Shown here in pieces: positions 57,166 through 64,000 of a stretch of DNA of 64,000 nt. A program made the position numbers and the translations under genes. Where the stretch lies: positions 21,899,447 through 21,963,446 of the forward strand of contig OX388319.1 of NCBI GenBank assembly GCA_947579605.1. Direction: 5' to 3'. Numbering within the stretch: position 1 is the first letter of the stretch; every line of letters begins with the position of its first letter. The stretch comes from Athripsodes cinereus (taxonomy: Eukaryota > Arthropoda > Insecta > Trichoptera > Leptoceridae). Below the pieces are notes generated by a model, which had not been told where the DNA came from, ran no database searches, and saw only the letters and a program-made list of their open reading frames with translations.

Positions 57166-57849
57166 TTAAATTAATTGATTAATATCTACGTATTATTATT
57201 TTTAGTACATACATTTAAGTATCTTATTTAAAAAAAGGATTTTTTTGTGTTTAAAATTTTACTTATTCCACCTCCGCGACACGACTTCATTATTGTTTTC
57301 TGACAAGGTATTTGAGGATGTGCCTAAAAGTTTTTCGCTTAAAAAAGCTTAAAGAATACAGAATAGCCTAGTTCTATTCGTCCCGATGTTTCTGCCACAT
57401 CGTTCTTATTTTCAAGCTTTATTCGATGACCTGGGAAGATTCTTCTACACCCTCTATTAACTGTTCAATTGCTATTTTGTGGTGTCATCATCTAAGTTTT
57501 AGTTCATTTCGAAACCGATTTCGGCTGATGTTTTGCAATTCTTGCATATTATCATGTCAGTTCTAGAGAAACATTTTATTTTTTATACTCTTTGATCTAT
57601 TTAAGATAGAAGTTCTGCTAATGTAATGACAGTTGATTGGAAGCTGATAATTTAATTTTTGTAAAAGAGCTTAAAAAGTTAAGTTTCAAAATACCTTTGC
57701 TAGAACTTTATAGCATAGTAATTGTAATGTTTTTTTTTTATCAAAATAGACTCAGTTATCACCAATCACCATTTGAAAAAAGCGGGGTATAAATGGTTCT
57801 AGCCTATGATGAAAAAAGGTTTAATTCTACGATCTTTTTACTTATGTCA

Positions 57850-57990
57850 CTCTTCTATAGGTGGCGGTAGCGACGCCGTGTTATATTATTATAATGGCAA
57901 CACTAGTCACTGAATGTGGCTGTCACCCATCTGTCATAACTGTTGACATTTCTCCAAAATAAAAATGTTACGTTTGAAAAGTATATACGT
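57850..57990 (+). promoter_or_regulatory. Promoter-like patch upstream of the CAT gene
   Basis: This is a locally GC-richer patch in AT-rich DNA. It has GGTGGCGGTAGCGACGCCG, a TTATATTATTATAA block, ATGGCAACACTAGTCACTGA (resembling the insect Motif 1/M1BP type GGTCACACT or GGCAACACT) and paired TGTCA words. A possible 5'UTR exon would run to AAG/GTAAAC at 58185/58186 and splice to 60931. This is inference from motif and spacing only; a TSS at 60600-60700 is an alternative. Confidence 0.35.
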
Positions 57991-58794
57991 ATGTGTAAAG
58001 TTTTAAAAGTTTAGTACTAAATATATCGGCAGTGATATTTGTAATAGTATTTTATGATTTCAGTGATACATTATGTTTAGTTTAATGATAATTATTTTAC
58101 CCATTTTTCTATTGTCAACGTGAAAACTTTGGTGAAAGTTTTGATATTTTTTTATGGTGATTGATGAATATTTATCAAATTCAAGGTAAACCATATTCAT
58201 AGCGTTATGTTATTGTGTTACAATTTGATATGATTTGAATAAGTTATTGTTACAACGAACGATTATAGTTTTAAAACACTATCATTCAGATTCTTATTTA
58301 GGTATTTTCTAAATGATATGAATAGTTTCTTATGTGATGAATGTACTTTTTCTAAATTGCACAATTTTAAATGTATCCTGTATCCAAATATTATTTTCAG
58401 GAAGTCGCCAAAAGAAATAATAATTTTCAAAGTTTCTTTTTTGAGGTCTCAAGTTGAAGGTTTCATAAAATATAAAAAAGCAATCTTAAGGATATATAAC
58501 ATTTTGAGTACGGAAATTAGATGTACTACTCATCTTTATTGTCTTACGCATTTTTTTTCTCATGCTATGCCAAGTCTCCCATAATGTGCTTGAAGAGAAA
58601 TCCATCTCTCACCTGGATATCTCAGGAGTTGTGGACTCTTATTTATTTATACATTCAAACCAAAGTGTCCCCACAGGTGGGCCATTGGGCAGGTTTGAAG
58701 GGTCGGCTGGCCAAACCGCTTTTATAGGTATATTGATCTGTTGGAATGTCAACGATCAGTAAGATGAATACTTTTGTGTCCCCTCTTTTCTCTC

Positions 58795-59320
58795 CTCAGA
58801 TGCCTGTCCAGTGTTAAATGTTTCCAAGCCATAATGATTACTTTCTGCCAACACCACTTTTTCTCTCTACTTTCCCTTTAGCACATTAGCACAGTTTTCC
58901 TGTTTTAAAACGTGTCCGAACTATGACAATATTTGTCACTTCATGACGGACAGTAGCTCATGAACTGTTAATGCTCTAGTTGCTCAGTTCATCCCTTACA
59001 TTTCCATAGTTTCAAAAACATATTTAATTCAAAATTAATTTAAGAAATAATGCAGAATCTCAGATGCCTGTCCAGTGTTAAATGTTTCCAAGCCATAATG
59101 ATTACTTTCTGCCAACACCACTTTTTCTCTCTACTTTCCCTTTAGCACATTAGCACAGTTTTCCTGTTTTAAAACGTGTCCGAACTATGACAATATTTGT
59201 CACTTCATGACGGACAGTAGCTCATGAACTGTTAATGCTCTAGTTGCTCAGTTCATCCCTTACATTTCCATAGTTTCAAAAACATATTTAATTCAAAATT
59301 AATTTAAGAAATAATGCAGA
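58795..59320 (+). repeat. Two tandem copies of a 264-bp unit
   Basis: The unit beginning CTCAGATGCCTGTCCAG at 58795 starts again at 59059 and runs to about 59320. By eye the two copies show no differences over about 262 bp. They lie in the presumed first intron of the CAT gene. The identity means a very recent duplication or an assembly artefact. Confidence 0.9.
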
Positions 59321-60930
59321 TACTCTACAACAGTATATATTAATATATGAGTTTAAAATTTTCAATGACTATGTATGTTCATAACATATATGATTGTAAA
59401 GATAAAGATAAGAGCAATCTCCGGTTACGCACATTCCCCAATTGCTAAGCTGGATGCTCCTCTGTGTCGGAGCTGAGTAATTAATGCTAATAATAATAAT
59501 ATCTCCAACACTTCATTATCTTATCTCTCCGCATTCCACTTGTCTCATTCTACATTATTTCAGCTATTCTAAATCATTACCATAGTAAAATATAAATTAA
59601 AACTAATCAACTTATTATTTTTTCACTCAACTTAAAAGAAATTCAAGTACTATTATTATAATTTTTCTTTATTTTGATCCATTCACCCTCCAGTGTTTTT
59701 CTTGAAAAAAATAAACAGAATTCTAATTTCAATTTCAAATTCTTTATTTGAAAAGGCAGGTATTTTTATTTTTTTATCGGCACAAAGAAGACAGCTTGGG
59801 TGTTTGTAATATGGAGTTTGCCTCCTAGTTTCCCCAATTGTGGTATATGCTGTGGTGGTATAGTATAGTTGTACTAGATTCTGGCATCAGTCAACTAACC
59901 GCTTCTGCATAATTGAAATTAAATGAAAAAATTGAAATTAAAATATATGATGAATTAGCTCAAAATTATTTGAATTTATGACGGATGCTTAATTCCATCC
60001 TATACTGAAAATGAATCAATGAATTACAATCCCAAATTGTAATTTTTCTAACTATCATTACCCGTAAAAAAATCAGATCCTACAGGGACACGTGTTGAGG
60101 ACATTGAATAGGAGAGCATGCATGAGGAATTGTAAGACAGTAGCAGAAGTGAAAATGTGTGCAAGGACAGTAATGTGGTACTTGATCATTTCTGTTTATG
60201 TTGGAAATGGTGTAATGGTGCTAAGGATGATGATTATTATCTGACCATAGATTGTTGAGAACCTCTGTCACACAATGTTTTGTTCTATTGTACTCTGTGT
60301 ACATGTAATAGGTATCATTACATTATAAATAGTCCCTCATATTTCTATTATCATTTACCTTCTATTATCTTTTTATTAAATTATACTTCAAACACTATTC
60401 AGCATCTAGATACATACTAATATATATACATATAATATTTCGTTAACTAATTCAGATAAAACGTATCTGTTATCATCACTATTGTTTATATGATTCACCG
60501 TCGTCGCTTTGTGTTAATATTTGTCTTTTACTATTTTATGCCTACAGAATAAAATACATAATATATCTCAATGTAGTTAGTAGTTTGTTTCGTGAATGTA
60601 AACATTGCCAGCGTCTATGAAAATCTCTTATCATTTTATTGAATACGAGCCGTGCTATGTCGTCGTCGTTGTGTGAAAATTATTTGGTGTAATCACTGTT
60701 AATAATTAATTAATTGTGCATTGATCGAGTGCATCACTGTTTTATCACTTGTAAATAATATTTGATTTTAGTCTTAATGCATTTCAAATTCAATAGTGAA
60801 TTTTTTATATTGTTCAATAGTTATAAATTTGAAATGTAAATTTGGGCAATATTATGTGTTAACATATTAATATATTGTACGTGAAACAATATCATTAAAT
60901 AAAAGTGTCGTATTGTTGTTGTTTTATTAG
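59321..60930 (+). other. Presumed intron or upstream region of the CAT gene
   Basis: No coding exon recognised. 60590-60700 is slightly richer in CpG (GAGCCGTGCTATGTCGTCGT) and could be an alternative transcription start. 60090-60190 has a weak LINE-tail-like segment (GHVLRTLNRRACMRN). Confidence 0.4.
59750..59860 (+). repeat. Family A repeat, 3' part
   Basis: TCGGCACAAAGAAGACAGCT then TTCCCCAATTGTGGTATATG. Confidence 0.65.
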
Positions 60931-60956
60931 GTGTATCACCAGTGAGTTTTACGAAT
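60931..60956 (+). other. 5'UTR part of the CAT exon, with splice acceptor
   Basis: A T-rich tract ending TTTTATTAG at 60930 precedes the start codon by 26 nt and fits a 3' splice site. This implies at least one upstream non-coding exon. The boundary is inferred from splice-signal quality only. Confidence 0.6.
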
Positions 60957-61191
60957 ATGAAAGGTGTCTGGAATATATTAACCAGACGAAAAGTTCTGGA
61001 TGAAACTACTGATCTTCTTAAACCAAGTAAATTGGCAAGACGTCTCAACACATATGATCTGGTGGCGCTCGGAGTTGGGAGTACATTGGGACTTGGAGTG
61101 TATGTCCTGGCAGGACATGTGGCAAAGGATGCTGCTGGTCCTTCTGTGATTCTGTCATTCCTGATTGCAGCTGTCGCCTCATTATTTGCAG
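60957..61191 (+). CDS. Cationic amino acid transporter (SLC7/CAT family), first coding exon, partial gene
   Basis: This exon encodes the N-terminus of a plasma-membrane transporter for arginine, lysine and ornithine of the APC superfamily. The 78 residues begin [17 protein letters not shown] basic cytosolic leader with the family-typical [14 protein letters not shown] stretch lies at about residues 29-42. TM1 carries [15 protein letters not shown] (39-53), and most of TM2 follows ([18 protein letters not shown], 61-78). The ATG at 60957 was chosen because an in-frame GTG 15 nt upstream is not a usual eukaryotic start and the conserved region begins shortly after the ATG. The exon ends GCAG with donor GTAAAT at 61192, splitting a glycine codon in phase 1, which matches the family's ...LAG/LCYGE... 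junction. A full protein of about 600 residues would need many more exons; none is recognisable before 64000. Family assignment is firm; orthology (slimfast-like or other CAT) is not decided. Confidence 0.93.
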
Positions 61192-62382
61192 GTAAATATT
61201 TTAACACAATTTTATAAAAAAGTCTTGAATAAAATAAGTATGTCTTATTTAAAGGTGATAACTTTTAATAAAATACCAATTATTAGTTTAGTATTTTATG
61301 TAAATTAGAAGTTCTTTTCCAGCTTCTATGAGTCCATTAATTTCTGGACATAGTCTCGTCTTTTTGGCTTTCTACTCTTTTCTACGTTGAATCTACTGCA
61401 TTCACTTCCTCCGCCTAATCTTACATAATCAATAATCAGACCATGTAGCCTGACACTTTCTATAACACACAGATTTTGAGTCACCATTCTTATATCTTTG
61501 AAAATAATATTTTATCTCAGTTAATTATTTTACATTAAAAAGTTAGCACACTTGAAAGATGGTAGTATTCTCTGTAATTAAGCATTCTCTGGAGATGTAA
61601 TGTGCCAGAATTACCTGTTTTCAAATGCATGAAGTATCTATATAAATAACCACAAAAGTATAATAAGCGAGTTAATGCTATAAAAAATTGTTTGTAAAAG
61701 TGATTGTATTCATTTCCTATGATGAGATTGAATTTTGAATTGGGCAGGTGGTATTAGTGTGTAAGCCAACATAAAGATATTATTATATTGCGAATATAAA
61801 TAGATATCATAAAAGGTAAATAATATACACACACATCACAGAGATTATATTATATGTTGTAACAATCAGTTGAGAAGTATTATTATCTTTACAGTTGGTT
61901 CTGTTTATTGGGCACATTATTTCCTAGAAATGAAATTGTATTTCTCACACTTGATTATTCATCGTTATCTATAAAAAAAGTTCAGCAACTTATTTCTTCG
62001 TCTTCTTTTTCTGCTTGTAGTTGATCATTGATTTGCTTATTCAGACAAGCAACCTATTTGACGGTATAATAAGTTTGTGATTATATATTATTCTTTCAGT
62101 ACTCGCAAAGCAGATGTATTTTTAGGCTTAACTTACTGACACATCAACAGTAAACTATTAAATGTAAATCATTATTCACAGAACAGCTTCTTATCCTTCA
62201 TTAAATAAAATACTCATTAAACTATATTTTTTATAGTACACTCAATCAATATTATAAGAAAAAATTAAAATTGTGATGTTTTAAGGAATATGATTGGGAT
62301 ATTTATGGAGTATAATTGTATTCAGCCATAAAGTTGGAACAATGCTAACCTCCGTTTGCGAGTAACTTAGTCAGATCTAACT

Positions 62383-62530
62383 GTTGAAATGGATGGCATA
62401 TCTCATCGATGAATTGAAGATGTTAGATGTCTTACAGAGGATGTTTTACAAATATTTACCTTTTACGAGACACTCAAAACTCACAGAAAATAGTGGGAAA
62501 CCTTTTCTTTGCTGAGAACTCCAAAGGGTG
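62383..62530 (-). repeat. Family A repeat, 5' part
   Basis: GATGGCATATCTCATCGATG, TTACGAGACACTCAAAACTC, GAGAACTCCAAAGGGTG. Confidence 0.7.
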
Positions 62531-62867
62531 AACCAAACAATTGTATAAATGTCATCTTCTTCTTTAGTCATCTAATATTTTGTTTGTATATGCCCAGAAG
62601 AGATGTTTGCATGTTTGATTAATTACTTAAATGTTGCTTATCAATATAAACCTGTATGAATCACATATTTGTTGTACTGCACCATTGAAACAAATAAAAC
62701 AAATAGGTACATTTAACTAACGAGTAAATTGCAAAATATTGCATTATAGCGATAAACTGATCTTCCCTTCATTGTATTGTATAATTGTTGACTTGTGGCA
62801 CTGTGTAATGATAAATATTGTAACCAATATATAGTGGAAAATAAAATAAGTAAATAAATGAAATTAA

Positions 62868-63112
62868 ATTGTTCCGTGGAGCACCCGGTAAAGAATTGCT
62901 CTCCCACTCTTCTCCGTCAGTTTTCGAGTGTCCTGTTAAAGGCAGGTGTTCGAAAAAATTAAACATTTTACATCTTAAATTCAGCGATGAGATTTGCTAC
63001 CCATCCTGAATGTCTTGATTTTATATTGGCACGGAGAGGACAGCTTGTATGTTTATTATATGCAGCTGGTCTGCTGGCTACCCCACTTGTGGGATATGGC
63101 GTGATGGAATAG
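62868..63112 (+). repeat. Family A repeat, best-preserved copy
   Basis: TTCCGTGGAGCACCCGGTAA, CAGTTTTCGAGTGTCCTGTT, CTACCCATCCTGAATGTCTT, TTGGCACGGAGAGGACAGCT, CCCACTTGTGGGATATGG, GTGATGGAATAG. Confidence 0.9.
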
Positions 63113-63139
63113 TAGATGAAATTAAAGCACCTCTTAATG

Positions 63140-63250
63140 TTTTAATAATAATAACGGAGAGTATTTAAAGCGCCATCTTTGTGCCATAGCACCTCGAGGA
63201 CGCTGTACATGATAATGTTTTGTATAACATTTCAAAAAAAATCAAACATT
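63140..63250 (-). repeat. LINE 3' end
   Basis: (AAT)n, then AAAGCGCCATCTTTGTGCCA and CACCTCGAGGACGCTGTAC; compare 42205-42260. Confidence 0.5.
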
Positions 63251-63639
63251 AAATTGAAATAAAGTAAAAAAAGGTAATATAATTATCTTATAAGTGTCTG
63301 TGTATTGTACATAGGTTAGTGCCAAGTATAAATGTGAATAATAATCTTGAGTTTGGGAATGAATGAGTGTTGTATGACAAGTTGTCAGATTTTAGGAGAG
63401 ATTGTGGAATCTATAATATTATATGATGTGTTGTTACTATTGATAGTCTCTGATCACATGATACAGTGGTTATGTATGCCTAAATTGATTCGTAACAATT
63501 CTAAAATGATGGAATAATGTTTAGTTCCCCATAATGTCCGTAGTACAGATTTCTGTTAATGGGTGGGAAATCCATTTCAAATGTGTTGTGAAAAGCCTCA
63601 ATACCATGATTAACTCTTGAGTTATTTTATTAATTAAAT

Positions 63640-63860
63640 AAAAATGAAACAAAATATATATTAATTGTGCTGATGACTTTATTAATTTGCGAGTCGACTT
63701 TCAAAAGCTTGCGCTTGCATCGTCAGACAAGTTTAAAGTTTTTAGGCACATGTAAATAAAGCCTGATGATGAGAGCAGAAGTTTTCGAAAGCCAAATCAC
63801 AAATAAATAAAGGCACCAAGAACTGTCGATTGATAAATTAAATTGTTATTATTCTGTAAA
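63640..63860 (+). repeat. Decayed copy of the hammerhead-bearing repeat
   Basis: It has TTTGCGAGTCGACTTTCAAA, then CCTGATGATGAGAGCAGAAG with GAAAGCC, and the family tail CACCAAGAACTGTCGATTGA. Stem III and stem I pairings are lost. Confidence 0.6.
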
Positions 63861-63949
63861 AAAGTAAAAACAACAATAAAATTGATAAACATCAAAGTTT
63901 TCAAATATCCTGTCAAAAGCCATTTAAAAGCCTCTCTTTATTCTCTTCT

Positions 63950-64000
63950 TATGGCAACCGAAGTGACGCAGAGGTCTTGACTTTGAGTCCGAGGTTTGAT
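63950..64000 (+). mobile_element. Possible tRNA-derived SINE head cut by the window end
   Basis: GAAGTGACGCAGAGGTCTTG and GAGTCCGAGGTTTGAT resemble A and B boxes in order and spacing. Confidence 0.4.

Larger units (their letters stand above)
61192..64000 (+). other. Intron of the CAT transporter gene, running off the window
   Basis: It starts with the donor GTAAAT. No acceptor followed by the expected LCYGEF-type coding sequence was found before the end of the window. It holds family A repeats at 62383-62530 (minus) and 62868-63112 (plus), a LINE 3' end near 63140-63250 and a decayed hammerhead-bearing repeat at 63640-63860. The stretch 61200-62380 is AT-rich with nothing I can identify. Confidence 0.75.

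Noticed and set aside
58318..58584. 88-codon ORF starting MNSFLCDECTF
   Set aside because: Low-complexity, AT-driven composition with no domain; probably random within an intron.

Overview
This window is AT-rich, repeat-dense eukaryotic nuclear DNA, very probably from an insect. The reasons are: insect-type non-LTR retrotransposon tails throughout, a tRNA-derived SINE whose 3' body (ending in GGGACTAGCTCGATCTGTG) resembles SINE tails I know from arthropods, many GGTACCTA-type words, spliced genes with small exons and long introns, and hAT and piggyBac elements. Sternorrhynchan Hemiptera and Lepidoptera both fit; I cannot choose the order from sequence alone. There are no bacterial-style operons, no CRISPR arrays and no rRNA genes.

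Host genes are scarce. The only confident one is at the right end. It is the first coding exon (60957-61191, + strand, good acceptor and donor) of a cationic amino acid transporter of the SLC7/CAT family, encoding TM1 and most of TM2. Its next exon is not recognisable before 64000, so the window ends inside an intron. A promoter-like patch with a GGCAACACT word near 57850-57990 and a possible donor at 58186 may be its upstream start. On the minus strand a 51-nt mini-exon with a start codon (27392-27442) and an upstream 5'UTR-like exon (28279-28352) suggest the beginning of a second gene running leftwards.

Most of the rest is transposable elements, often nested. DNA elements supported by target duplications and/or inverted ends are hAT-like elements at 1475-1872, 10218-10495, 23765-24371, 26151-26562 and probably 10865-15149; a decayed piggyBac element at 19094-20796 flanked by TTAA; a 2.54-kb element with 37-bp inverted repeats and decayed coding sequence at 11821-14360; and several foldback MITE families. 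One foldback MITE (48628-51386) is split by an internally deleted Ty3/gypsy-like LTR retrotransposon whose gag-protease-integrase fusion ORF (48767-50548, minus) is still open but lacks reverse transcriptase. Non-LTR fragments (RTE-like tails, CR1/Jockey-like tails and many 3' ends) are everywhere, nearly all truncated at the 5' end. A roughly 330-bp dispersed repeat, called family A here, has about 30 copies and ends in GATGGTATAG followed by microsatellite.

The least expected signal is a set of hammerhead-ribozyme-like motifs (9093-9140, 13533-13580, 30411-30451) in dispersed repeats. Each has CUGANGA, a stem II, GAAA, a very short self-complementary stem III and a matching stem I. This arrangement is known from Penelope-like elements and retrozymes. 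A 266-bp insertion that is almost wholly a palindrome (33164-33429) may be a relative whose core has decayed.
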